Assembly: GCA_025210235.1 (NCBI GenBank)
Contig: JAOASG010000020.1
Location: 1 to 64,000, forward strand
Origin: Vallitalea sp.
GTDB lineage: Bacteria; Bacillota; Clostridia; Lachnospirales; Vallitaleaceae
Direction: 5' to 3'
DNA: 64,000 bases
Below are positions 1-8,160 of this stretch, one piece after another (the first letter of the stretch is position 1; each line of letters opens with the position of its first letter). Below the pieces are notes generated by a model. It was not told the DNA's origin and ran no database searches. It worked only from the letters and a program-made list of their open reading frames with translations. The position numbers were made by a program, and so were the translations under genes.

Positions 1-1
1 G

Positions 2-349
2 AATAGTAAAACGTGTTCTTGGTGGAAGAGATTGCAAGAATGTAAAATTAAAAGTGTTTCAAATAAAAAAGATGAATTATCAAGAGAATATAATAAAAAT
101 TTAAATGAGAAATTAGTTAAAAGGAAATTCATTAATAACGTTGCAAGTTTATCCGTATATAGTGATAATAACGATACTGACTTTACAACAGATATATGTG
201 ACGTATTATCAAATATGAATGACAATCATACACAATATGGTTTAGTATCAGAACTTGGTGTGCTTGGAGAAGAAATTTCAAGCGAATTATTAAGGGATTA
301 TCAAGTAATTAAGGATAAAAAAAATAGACTACTCAAAAACAGGAAATAG
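2..349 (+). CDS. hypothetical protein, 5'-truncated by window edge
   Basis: The frame is open from base 2 with no stop upstream, so the gene probably begins before the window; the first in-window start codon is a TTG at 32. The visible part is about 115 residues, charged and Asn/Lys rich, with no signal peptide or membrane segment. The stop is 52 bases before the integrase gene, on the same strand, so the two may share an integrated element and perhaps a transcript. I do not recognise a family. Its position suggests a mobile-element accessory protein, which is inference only. Confidence 0.45.
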   Translation, partial: NSKTCSWWKRLQECKIKSVSNKKDELSREYNKNLNEKLVKRKFINNVASLSVYSDNNDTDFTTDICDVLSNMNDNHTQYGLVSELGVLGEEISSELLRDYQVIKDKKNRLLKNRK

Positions 350-401
350 TCTAAACAAAATAAGTTAAGCTAATTATAGCATAGAAAGAAGGAAATTTCA
401 A

Positions 402-1355
402 ATGAATTTAGATATAGCAATTAATGTATTTGTTAATGAAAAAGAATGTTTTAGTGCTGAAAAAACAGTAAAGTATTATAGGGAAAATTTAGACTATTTT
501 AAAAGATATTTAGCAAGAGTTTATAATAAGGAAGTTACTGAAATAGATATAAATGATATAAAGCATACTGATTATAATTTATATGTTAAAGAACTTAGAA
601 GTAGAAAGAAACTATCGGGTAAAGGTAAAGGTGATAAGAAATTAAGCAATGCAACTATTAAACATTATACGGATCCTGTAAAATTCTTTTTTAAATACTT
701 ATATCAAGAAGAACTTATTGATAATAATATTGCAAAAAAGATGCGAGGTGTTAGTGTAGATAAAAAAGTATTAATACCACTTTTTAAAGATGAAATACAA
801 GAAATAGATAAATGTTTCAATTTAAAGACGGCTACAGGACTTAGAAATTATATAATGATACACCTAATGTTAGATTGTGGTATGAGAATATCAGAAACAT
901 ATAATCTTGAAATAAAAGACGTTTATTTTGATAAAAACTTTATTCATATAAGAGATAGTAAACATAATAAAGATAGGATAGTCCCACTACCTTCTAAATT
1001 GAAAAGTCATATATATAAATATGTGTATTTATATAGAAAACATTGTGACCATAATTATGTATTACAAAATAGGTACGGGGATAAAAATAGTTATGAGGGT
1101 TCTAAGAATATAGTAAGAAGAATTAGGAATAAAACAGAAATAGAACGATTAAAAAATCATTTATTTAGACATACATTTGCTACTAGTTATATATTATGTG
1201 GTGGTGATGTTGCAAGTCTTGCTGTATTACTAGGTCATGGAGATATAACTGTTACTAATGGATATTTGCATCTGGCTAACACGTATAAATTGATGGGAAA
1301 AGATAATTTATATAAGGTAGATAAGGTCTATTTTAAAAGAATGATGAACCTTTAA
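402..1355 (+). CDS. tyrosine recombinase / phage-type integrase
   Basis: Site-specific recombinase of 317 residues. An N-terminal SAM-like DNA-binding domain covers about residues 1-110 and the catalytic domain follows. The catalytic set is visible: Arg162 in CGMRISE, a Lys near 187-190 in the beta-hairpin before RIVPL, His253 and Arg256 in HLFRHTFAT, His279 in LLGHGD, and the nucleophile Tyr288 in NGYLHL. The start is ATG 402 after AAGAAGGAAA. The gene lies 82 bases from the 3' end of a tRNA-Arg gene, the usual place for the integrase of a prophage, genomic island or ICE inserted in a tRNA. It is too divergent to be called chromosomal XerC or XerD with confidence. The catalytic residues are intact, so it is probably active. 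Confidence 0.9.
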   Translation: MNLDIAINVFVNEKECFSAEKTVKYYRENLDYFKRYLARVYNKEVTEIDINDIKHTDYNLYVKELRSRKKLSGKGKGDKKLSNATIKHYTDPVKFFFKYLYQEELIDNNIAKKMRGVSVDKKVLIPLFKDEIQEIDKCFNLKTATGLRNYIMIHLMLDCGMRISETYNLEIKDVYFDKNFIHIRDSKHNKDRIVPLPSKLKSHIYKYVYLYRKHCDHNYVLQNRYGDKNSYEGSKNIVRRIRNKTEIERLKNHLFRHTFATSYILCGGDVASLAVLLGHGDITVTNGYLHLANTYKLMGKDNLYKVDKVYFKRMMNL

Positions 1356-1390
1356 ATACCTAAAAATACCTAAAAAAAATTAAAATTAAA

Positions 1391-1434
1391 AGACAACGAT
1401 AGCTACAAAGCTGATAAAATCGTTGCCTTTTTTT
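1391..1434 (+). terminator. probable terminator of the integrase gene
   Basis: GACAACGAT pairs with ATCGTTGCC (one mismatch) and is followed by a run of seven T, 36 bases after the integrase stop. It lies between the integrase and the 3' end of the tRNA. Confidence 0.7.
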
Positions 1435-1437
1435 GTA

Positions 1438-1511
1438 CGCACGTGGTAGGACTCGAACCCACAACCCTCCGGTCCGAAGCCGGATGCTCTATCCAGTTGA
1501 GCCACACGTGC
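1438..1511 (-). tRNA. tRNA-Arg (anticodon UCG)
   Basis: On the minus strand all four arms form: acceptor GCACGTG/CACGTGC, D arm GCTC/GAGC, anticodon stem TCCGG/CCGGA with loop CTTCGGA (anticodon UCG), and a T arm with TTCGAGT. It is 74 bases including a G discriminator; CCA is not encoded. The 3' end faces the integrase gene, so this tRNA is the probable attachment site of the element to the left. Confidence 0.93.
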
Positions 1512-1569
1512 ATAATTAATGTGTTTAATACTTTACTTATTATATCATTAAATATAAAATAGTCAATAA

Positions 1570-2559
1570 TTATTGATATTTTTTAAGTCTTATATCTGCT
1601 CCGAAAAGTTTAAGTGGTTCATAGTTACCAAAAATCCTAGATACTATTCTATCCGAATATTGCTTGGACCAGTCTGTTGATAATAAGTTAGTTGATATAA
1701 GAGTGGATTTTTTATTTAACAGTCTTGTATTTAAACAATTAAATAATTCAACACCTGTAAAATGATTGTTAAGTTCTGTGCCTAAATCGTCAATAATTAA
1801 TAGGTCGCAATTAAAAATAGATTCAATCTTTTCTTCAGGAACTCTTTCATCACTTTTATTAAATTTATAATTTTCAAAGAGCTTAAATAGTTGGAATGAA
1901 GTTAAATAAATAACCGTATGAGAAGTATCTAGTAAAGCTTTTGCAATACAATTACACAAAAAAGTTTTCCCAAGACCAGCTTGTCCAAAAAGTATGATAT
2001 TAGTAAATTCACTATCAAAGTTGTTAACAAAGTGTTTGCATTTACTATATACCTTATGCATATTTTCTAGTGGTGATAAATTAAACCTAGTATCAACTTT
2101 ATCAGAATAATAACTAAAAGAAAATGTATCAAAGTTTTCTTCTTTAATAATATTTTTAATATTTGATTGTTCATAAGCTATATCAATCATGGATTGTTTT
2201 AAGCAATTACACTTTTCGTTACCAATATATCCAGTATCTTTACACATATTGCAAGAATATTTTGGCTGTAGATAATCTTCAGGATAATTATTTTCTATTA
2301 ATAAGCGTACCTTCTTCTGTGCAAGTATAAAGTTATTTTCTTGAAGTTCTTCTAATTTATGTGTTGATTCCTCAGGGTGTTGTATAATATAATGAGTAGT
2401 ACTAATACTATTGGAAGCAATTTCATCATCCAAAACTTTAATAAGAGGTATCCTTTGATATATTTCTTCTTTTCTCTTTTTAATTTCATGCTTCATTTTA
2501 AGCTGTTTTTTTTCGTATTCTTGCATGATTAACTTATATTGTGAGCGCTTAAGGTCCAT
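1570..2559 (-). CDS. dnaI: DnaC/DnaI-type helicase-loader ATPase
   Basis: AAA+ protein of 329 residues predicted to load the replicative DNA helicase at origins and restart sites. A basic coiled N-terminal region (about 1-95) precedes a zinc-binding motif (Cys103, Cys106, Cys117, Cys119), which is typical of Firmicute DnaI. The ATPase domain has Walker A GQAGLGKT at 192-199 and Walker B LLIIDDLG at 253-260. ATG 2559 follows AAAGGAATA. The DnaD-family gene lies 66 bases upstream on the same strand, so initiator and loader are probably co-transcribed. The IstB/DnaC fold alone could be a transposon helper, but the zinc motif and the partner argue for a primosome role. Confidence 0.9.
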   Translation of the reverse strand: MDLKRSQYKLIMQEYEKKQLKMKHEIKKRKEEIYQRIPLIKVLDDEIASNSISTTHYIIQHPEESTHKLEELQENNFILAQKKVRLLIENNYPEDYLQPKYSCNMCKDTGYIGNEKCNCLKQSMIDIAYEQSNIKNIIKEENFDTFSFSYYSDKVDTRFNLSPLENMHKVYSKCKHFVNNFDSEFTNIILFGQAGLGKTFLCNCIAKALLDTSHTVIYLTSFQLFKLFENYKFNKSDERVPEEKIESIFNCDLLIIDDLGTELNNHFTGVELFNCLNTRLLNKKSTLISTNLLSTDWSKQYSDRIVSRIFGNYEPLKLFGADIRLKKYQ

Positions 2560-2625
2560 AGTATTAATATTCCTTTCTTAATTAGCAGTTTTTTTAAGAA
2601 TAAAAGTGATCAAATAAGTATTTTA

Positions 2626-3699
2626 CTAATAACTGCTCTCCGTTTCCTTTATTAATAATTCCATAGCTTTTTTTTCTAATTCATCAAAATTATAAGTTCG
2701 TTGATCATAATTTATAAATTTTGATTGTTTTTTTTCTACTGAATTAACTTTAGGAGATGATTTAGCTTGATGTTGTTTATCAAGTTTCGTAATATCATTT
2801 ATAGTATGTACATTATTTTTTAACCAATTTTGTAATATAGCATGAATATAATTAAACTGAGGTTGGTGAATAGTTTCCATCGTTCTAGTACAGGCTTCAA
2901 TAACAACTTCTAACGAAAAATTATATTCATTAATCCATTTTTTCATATATGTAATTTCTTTCGGGGTAGGATTTCTATCACCAATTCCTAGTGCCTTCAT
3001 TATTTTAAAATAATTATTATTAAACGTTTCAATTCTATGTTCTGCTTTAGCAAGTGTATTAATACCTTCATCTGCCCAGTTAATTGCTACTTTTTCTATA
3101 TATTTCATATTTCTATGATTATTTGATACACAATATTCTATAAGAAGTTCAATAACTTCAAAAGGAAGACCTAACCAATCATTAAAACCAATTAGTGTAT
3201 TAATATCTTGTTGGGTTAACATTTTCCCAAGATATTTTTGAGTAATATAAATAAGCTGTTTATAATTTTGGTTACTCATAAAAGTAGTTACCTCATCCAT
3301 TTGATATTGAGGTTTAGTTGTAATGTTAACTTTTGATTGCACTTGAGAAGTAATAGCAGTTTCTTTAGTTATATCTACTATTGCATTAACATTATCAATA
3401 TCATTAAAGTTGTTAAATCGAATACCAATAATCTCATCAGTATTATTTAATTCTAAGTTAATAACATTATTTGATTCCCAATATTTAAGAGCTCTTGATA
3501 CATCCGTTTCAGTTAAGTGAAGATAGTCAGCAATGTCTAGTACATCAAAGGATTGTATGTTTTTTGTAGCATATCTTAAAATCAATAAATAGATTTTAAC
3601 AAAATCACCATTAGAGTGTGATAAAAAATTATCTATAAATTGATTAGGAACTAAAGTAAAATTATTTATGTTTTGTGGATAAAGAGTAATGGTACTCAT
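2626..3699 (-). CDS. DnaD-domain replication initiation protein
   Basis: Protein of 357 residues with a winged-helix N-terminal region (about 10-110), a linker, then DnaB_2/DnaD-type helical domains (about 135-305). The last ends in a segment with YIHAILQNWL, a pattern typical of this family. It is expected to bind DNA and help recruit the helicase loader during primosome assembly. ATG 3699 follows GGAAGGAAGA. It is the first gene of the pair with the DnaI-type loader. The 421-bp gap upstream holds repeated DnaA boxes, so DnaA may control this operon; that link is inferred. The family is clear, but DnaD versus DnaB of Bacillus cannot be separated from sequence alone. Confidence 0.85.
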   Translation of the reverse strand: MSTITLYPQNINNFTLVPNQFIDNFLSHSNGDFVKIYLLILRYATKNIQSFDVLDIADYLHLTETDVSRALKYWESNNVINLELNNTDEIIGIRFNNFNDIDNVNAIVDITKETAITSQVQSKVNITTKPQYQMDEVTTFMSNQNYKQLIYITQKYLGKMLTQQDINTLIGFNDWLGLPFEVIELLIEYCVSNNHRNMKYIEKVAINWADEGINTLAKAEHRIETFNNNYFKIMKALGIGDRNPTPKEITYMKKWINEYNFSLEVVIEACTRTMETIHQPQFNYIHAILQNWLKNNVHTINDITKLDKQHQAKSSPKVNSVEKKQSKFINYDQRTYNFDELEKKAMELLIKETESSY

Positions 3700-3820
3700 A
3701 AAACAAATCTTCCTTCCAAAAAAAGTTATGTAAACTAAGTTATAATATTAACTTTTAATATAAATCCAATAAATCGCTATTAGTATATCATAAAAAATAT
3801 TATTTGTGTGAGAAATAATA

Positions 3821-3851
3821 TTTTCTGAGAAATCATTAATTTTTCAGAAAA
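3821..3851. repeat. 13-bp inverted repeat upstream of DnaD-family gene
   Basis: TTTTCTGAGAAAT and ATTTTTCAGAAAA pair over 13 positions (one G-T) around the loop CATTA. No T tract follows on the minus strand, so it is more likely an operator or mRNA 5' structure than a strong terminator. Confidence 0.5.
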
Positions 3852-3924
3852 ATGATGGGGATTACATATCGCAAATCAGTTTTTTTAACATTTTGAGTAT
3901 ATTGTATTAAAAAACATTAACATT

Positions 3925-3958
3925 TAACTGTTGATAACATTGTGGATAATGTGGATAA
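3925..3958. promoter_or_regulatory. DnaA-box array, copy 1
   Basis: Two perfect, head-to-tail DnaA boxes TGTGGATAA (3941-3949 and 3950-3958; reverse complement TTATCCACA) follow a one-mismatch box TGTTGATAA (3929-3937). The 34-bp unit is repeated at 4087-4120 with a single base difference. Confidence 0.8.
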
Positions 3959-4086
3959 AGTTTTACATAACTTATTTACATATAGGATAACAATGTATAA
4001 TTATCTAAAAAACTAGTCTTACAAAAATTATTATCTTAAAACTATTAGATTTTATGTAAACCAATTATTCTTTTCTAACCACAACA

Positions 4087-4120
4087 TAACTGTTGACAAC
4101 ATTGTGGATAATGTGGATAA
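4087..4120. promoter_or_regulatory. DnaA-box array, copy 2
   Basis: Perfect DnaA boxes TGTGGATAA at 4103-4111 and 4112-4120 follow a weaker box TGTTGACAA at 4091-4099. Order and spacing match copy 1. It abuts the stop codon of murC. Confidence 0.8.
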
Positions 4121-5500
4121 CTATCCTTTAACTAATTCTTCTCCAATAATTTTAACGTCTCCAGCACCCATAGTTATCAACAGGTCATTGGGATAACAAT
4201 TTTGTAATAAAAAATTCTCAATTTCATCAAAGGAAGAAAAATAATAAGCTTTCTTACCGAGTTTTGTAAGTTCGGACAATAAATCCTTAGAATGGATTTC
4301 GCCTGTATTTTTTTCTCTTGACGCATAAATATCTGTCAATATAACATTATCAGCAAAACTTAAAGAATATGCAAACTCTTTCAGGAAAGCTTTTGTTCTT
4401 GAATAGGTGTGAGGCTGGAATACAACCCATAATTTATTATGAGGATATTTTGTAGCCGCAGAAATTGTAGCGTCAATTTCAGTTGGGTGGTGTGCATAAT
4501 CATCTATAACGTTAACACCTCTTATATTACCTTTATACTCGAATCTTCTATTAGTTCCTTTAAATTCAAAAAGTCCTTGTTTAATATATTTTAGATCAAT
4601 ATTTAAAGCAAAGCTTGCTGCTATAGCAGCTAAAGAGTTATAAACATTGTGCTTTCCATTAACCTGTAAAATAATTTCTTCTATTTTATTTCCATTATGA
4701 ATAAGATCATAAGTTGGATATCCAAGTTCATTATAACGAATATTAGAAGCATAAAAATTAAAATTTTCATTATTTCCATAGGTAATAATATGACAATTAA
4801 GGTCAGAGATTAATTCCGTATAATTATCAATATCACCGTTAATTATTAAGTATCCATCATCAGGTAACTTATGGGCAAAAGTTTTAAATGAATTTCTGAC
4901 TTGATTAATATCTTTAAAGTAGTCAACATGATCCTTTTCAACATTGAGAATAATAGATAAAAATGGATTGAACTTCAGAAAACTATCGCAATATTCGCAT
5001 GATTCTGTAACAAAATAATCTGAATGGCCAACTCTTATATTTCCATCAATAGCATTTAATATTCCTCCAATAGATATAGTTGGATCTGTTTTGGCGCTGA
5101 GAAGAATATGTGATATCATTGATGTAGTAGTAGTTTTTCCATGAGTACCTGAAACAGCAACGGGATATTTATAATTTTTCATCATTTGGCCAAGTAACGT
5201 AGCTCTATCTATTAACGGCAAACCTCTTTCTAATGCAGTCATATATTCTACATTATCTTTTTTTACTGCAGATGTATAAATTACTAAATTGGTATCATCA
5301 GAGATATTAGATTCTCTATGACCAATAAAAACTTTTATATTTAATGTTTCTAATTTTTTAGTTAAAGAAGATACTTTCCAATCTGAGCCTGTTATAGTAA
5401 ACCCTTTTTGATGTAATATTTCTGCTAAACCACTCATGCTTATGCCACCGATTCCTATAAAATGTACATTTAATGGTTTATTAAAATTAATCTTATACAT
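4121..5500 (-). CDS. murC: UDP-N-acetylmuramate--L-alanine ligase
   Basis: Cytoplasmic Mur ligase that adds the first L-Ala of the peptidoglycan stem peptide using ATP. The N-terminal UDP-binding motif HFIGIGGISMSGLAE, the ATP loop GTHGKTTTTS near residue 115 and the segment NVIDDYAHHPTEI are hallmarks of MurC rather than MurD, MurE or MurF. I chose the ATG at 5500 (459 residues) because GAGGAG lies 11 bases before it; an in-frame start at 5539 has no such site. It is divergent from purR, with an interrupted palindrome between them. Its stop touches a DnaA-box array, placing it next to the replication-initiation gene pair. Confidence 0.97.
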   Translation of the reverse strand: MYKINFNKPLNVHFIGIGGISMSGLAEILHQKGFTITGSDWKVSSLTKKLETLNIKVFIGHRESNISDDTNLVIYTSAVKKDNVEYMTALERGLPLIDRATLLGQMMKNYKYPVAVSGTHGKTTTTSMISHILLSAKTDPTISIGGILNAIDGNIRVGHSDYFVTESCEYCDSFLKFNPFLSIILNVEKDHVDYFKDINQVRNSFKTFAHKLPDDGYLIINGDIDNYTELISDLNCHIITYGNNENFNFYASNIRYNELGYPTYDLIHNGNKIEEIILQVNGKHNVYNSLAAIAASFALNIDLKYIKQGLFEFKGTNRRFEYKGNIRGVNVIDDYAHHPTEIDATISAATKYPHNKLWVVFQPHTYSRTKAFLKEFAYSLSFADNVILTDIYASREKNTGEIHSKDLLSELTKLGKKAYYFSSFDEIENFLLQNCYPNDLLITMGAGDVKIIGEELVKG

Positions 5501-5592
5501 TAATAAAACACTCCTCATTTTAAAATTAAAATATTTCAATAAATATATTTCTACTATATATTATATATATTGAAATAAACTATTGGTACAGA

Positions 5593-5638
5593 ACATTTAT
5601 TTGAACTTTGTACTTAAAGTTGTGACTTAAATAAATGT
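5593..5638. repeat. nested inverted repeat between murC and purR
   Basis: Outer arms ACATTTATTT and AAATAAATGT are a perfect 10-bp match; inner arms AACTTT and AAAGTT are a perfect 6-bp match. No T tract is present, and the site sits in a divergent promoter region, so an operator is more likely than a terminator. Confidence 0.6.
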
Positions 5639-5715
5639 AATTATAAGTACCTACCTAATATTATAACTATAGAAGTTAAGATTTTAAAGAGAAATATAAA
5701 ATTTTACTAAAATCC

Positions 5716-5744
5716 TTAGAAAGTGCATTTTTTTGTGGTATACT
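5716..5744 (+). promoter_or_regulatory. probable sigma-A promoter of purR
   Basis: Extended -10 TGGTATACT (hexamer 5739-5744) with a weak -35 TTAGAA (5716-5721) at 17-bp spacing, 60 bases before the purR start. Confidence 0.5.
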
Positions 5745-5804
5745 ATTACCAGTAAAAGGAACATATTTAAAATCTAATTTCAAGATAGAGAAGGAGAATT
5801 ATTT

Positions 5805-6620
5805 GTGGGTAAAAAAATTAGTAGAACAGATAGGATTGCGATTATTACAAAGATATTAGTTGAAAATCCTAACAAAATTTTTACATTAAATTATTTTTCA
5901 GATATTTTGAATTATGCAAAATCAACTTTAAGTGAAGATATAGATGTAATAGAAGATGTATTTGAAAAATTTGAACTAGGAGAAATAAAATCTCTTCCGG
6001 GTGCAGCTGGAGGTATTTATTATAACCCTAAGTTAACTGATAACCAAATAGAAAATATTTGTAATGAATTATGTACTTTAATAAATGATAAATCTAGAAT
6101 TATTCCAGGGGGTTATGTATATATGAATGATATATTTTATAATCCCGATATTTTACAAAAAATTGCTAAATCTTTAGCTACTCCTTATTTAGAAAAGAAA
6201 ATTGACTATGTGGTAACAATAGAAACAAAAGGTATTCCTTTGGCTATCATGGTAGCCAAAATATTAAATATACCTATGATTGTTGTAAGAAAATCTCCTA
6301 GACTTACAGAAGGAACAACTATACAAATGAATTATTTAGCAGGGTCATCTAGAAGAATTAATACAATGGCATTAGCTAAACGCTCTATACCTAAAGGTGC
6401 CAAAGTTTTATTCATAGATGATTTTATGAAAGCAGGTGGAACTGCGAAAGGTATAACAGATCTAATGAAGGAATTTGAAGCAGAAGTGGTAGGAATTGCA
6501 GTTGTAATGTCAACAAAAACACCAAAAGAAAAATTAATAAATGAGTATTATTCATTATTAGAATTTGATGGGATAGATGAAAAAGAAGAACAAATTAATA
6601 TTTATAGAAAAACTAAATAA
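5805..6620 (+). CDS. purR: purine operon repressor PurR
   Basis: PRPP-responsive DNA-binding regulator of purine genes in Firmicutes, 271 residues, the normal length. A winged-helix N-terminal domain (about 1-75) is fused to a phosphoribosyltransferase-fold domain whose PRPP loop reads VLFIDDFMKAGGTAKG (about 201-216). The GTG start at 5805 follows AGAAGGAGA with good spacing. In Bacillus purR also lies near spoVG, glmU and prs, as here. It is followed by its own terminator, so it appears monocistronic. I saw no textbook PurBox in the upstream region, so autoregulation cannot be claimed. Confidence 0.95.
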   Translation: MGKKISRTDRIAIITKILVENPNKIFTLNYFSDILNYAKSTLSEDIDVIEDVFEKFELGEIKSLPGAAGGIYYNPKLTDNQIENICNELCTLINDKSRIIPGGYVYMNDIFYNPDILQKIAKSLATPYLEKKIDYVVTIETKGIPLAIMVAKILNIPMIVVRKSPRLTEGTTIQMNYLAGSSRRINTMALAKRSIPKGAKVLFIDDFMKAGGTAKGITDLMKEFEAEVVGIAVVMSTKTPKEKLINEYYSLLEFDGIDEKEEQINIYRKTK

Positions 6621-6644
6621 TTAAGAGTGATTTGGGAATCATAG

Positions 6645-6677
6645 AGACTATTAAAGTTTTTTAGTAGTCTTTTTTTT
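6645..6677 (+). terminator. terminator of purR
   Basis: AGACTATTAAA pairs with TTTAGTAGTCT (one G-U) and runs into eight T. Confidence 0.85.
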
Positions 6678-6885
6678 ATGGTTTTATTTAAAGGCCCTTT
6701 AATTATATAAGCGTATATATTTTTTCTGACGAAAAAATGATATTTATTTTTAACTTTATGATAATTATTGTAATAATCCTCTAATAAAAGTGGTATTAAT
6801 ATAATATTGGAAATTAATTAGTAAAAATAATAGGGTATGCAAAACTATAGAGGTAATTGCACACTAATAAATAAGGAGGAGAACG

Positions 6886-8160
6886 GTGAAGAAAAAAAAT
6901 ATAATAGCTATGCTATTAGCTGGGGGTCAAGGAAGTCGTTTAGGAATTTTAACAACACATGTAGCAAAACCAGCTATTGCATTTGGAGGAAAATATAAAA
7001 TTATTGACTTTACCCTTAGTAATTGTATAAATTCAGGAATTGATACAGTTGGGGTTTTAACTCAGTATCAGCCATTAAGGCTAAATAGTCATATTGGTAT
7101 TGGAATACCATGGGACCTTGATAAAAATTATGGAGGGGTAAGTATTTTACCACCATTTATTAAGAAAAAAACAGGGGAATGGTATTCTGGAACGGCTAAT
7201 GCAGTTTTTCAAAATATAGATTTTATTAATAGCTATTCTCCAGAATATGTTTTGATTTTATCAGGAGATCACATATATAAAATGGATTATGAAAAGATGT
7301 TGAATTACCATATAAAGAAAAAGGCGGATGCAACTATTGCGGTTTTTCAAGTTCCGATGAGTGAAGCACATAGGTTTGGAATTATGAATACAGATAGTAA
7401 AAATAAAATTATTGAGTTTGAAGAGAAACCTAAATCTCCTCAAAATGACTTAGCATCTATGGGAATTTATATTTTTAACTGGAAAATATTAAAGTCAGCT
7501 TTAGTAAAAACTAACAAGATGTATCAAAAGAATGATTTCGGTAAACATGTTATACCATATTTATTAAGTAAAGAATACAATTTATTTGCTTATAAATTTG
7601 AAGGATTTTGGAAAGATGTTGGAACTTTAGATGCTTATTGGCAAGCAAATATGGAGTTAATAAAGTTAATACCAGATTTTAATTTATACGAAAAATATTG
7701 GAAAATATACACAAGAAACGAAATACAACCTCCTCAATATATATCTAACAATGGGTATGTGGAAACTTGTATAATTGGAGAGGGCTCAGAGATAAAAGGA
7801 AAAGTATATAATTCTGTAATAGGTTCAAATGTATATATAGGTACGAATACTATAATAAAAGATTCTATAATTATGAGTAATACTATAGTAGGAGATAATT
7901 GTAAAATATATAAAAGTATTATATCAGAAGAAACGAATATAGGTAAGAATGTGCAAATAGGTATAGGAGAAAATATTATTAACATTGACTATCCTTCTCT
8001 TTATAATACCGGAATTTCTGTAGTAGGAGAAAAAACTTCTGTTCCAGATAATATTTTTATAGGAAAAAATTGTGCATTATATGGGGAATTAAATTATGAT
8101 AATTTCACAAATAATTCTTTATTAAGTGGTGGGTCTATAATCAAGGAGGAGGTGAATTAA
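6886..8160 (+). CDS. glgC: glucose-1-phosphate adenylyltransferase, catalytic subunit
   Basis: Makes ADP-glucose, the donor for glycogen synthesis. The protein has 424 residues: an N-terminal nucleotidyltransferase with [11 protein letters not shown] (10-20), the [10 protein letters not shown] segment and the catalytic Asp128 in [11 protein letters not shown], then a C-terminal left-handed beta-helix with hexapeptide repeats (about 290-400). The GTG at 6886 follows AAGGAGGA. The stop overlaps the glgD start by one base, so translation is probably coupled and the two subunits made together. No glycogen synthase, branching enzyme or phosphorylase gene is in the window. Confidence 0.96.
   Translation: MKKKNIIAMLLAGGQGSRLGILTTHVAKPAIAFGGKYKIIDFTLSNCINSGIDTVGVLTQYQPLRLNSHIGIGIPWDLDKNYGGVSILPPFIKKKTGEWYSGTANAVFQNIDFINSYSPEYVLILSGDHIYKMDYEKMLNYHIKKKADATIAVFQVPMSEAHRFGIMNTDSKNKIIEFEEKPKSPQNDLASMGIYIFNWKILKSALVKTNKMYQKNDFGKHVIPYLLSKEYNLFAYKFEGFWKDVGTLDAYWQANMELIKLIPDFNLYEKYWKIYTRNEIQPPQYISNNGYVETCIIGEGSEIKGKVYNSVIGSNVYIGTNTIIKDSIIMSNTIVGDNCKIYKSIISEETNIGKNVQIGIGENIINIDYPSLYNTGISVVGEKTSVPDNIFIGKNCALYGELNYDNFTNNSLLSGGSIIKEEVN

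Larger units (their letters stand above)
3700..4120. other. gene-free region with DnaA-box arrays between DnaD-family gene and murC
   Basis: No open frame of note. The region is very AT rich. It holds a 13-bp hairpin (3821-3851) and two copies of a 34-bp repeat (3925-3958 and 4087-4120) made of DnaA boxes and separated by about 130 bp of AT-rich DNA. The second copy ends exactly at the murC stop codon. It is the presumed promoter region of the DnaD/DnaI pair and could also be a secondary DnaA-binding locus or an origin-like element. Confidence 0.75.
5501..5804. other. intergenic region between divergent murC and purR
   Basis: Holds the promoter regions of both genes and a nested palindrome at 5593-5638. 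I see no open frame or RNA gene. Confidence 0.6.

Noticed and set aside
3925..4120. The 34-bp repeats as a CRISPR array
   Set aside because: Only two copies, about 130 bp apart, composed of DnaA boxes and not palindromic in the CRISPR manner; no cas genes nearby.
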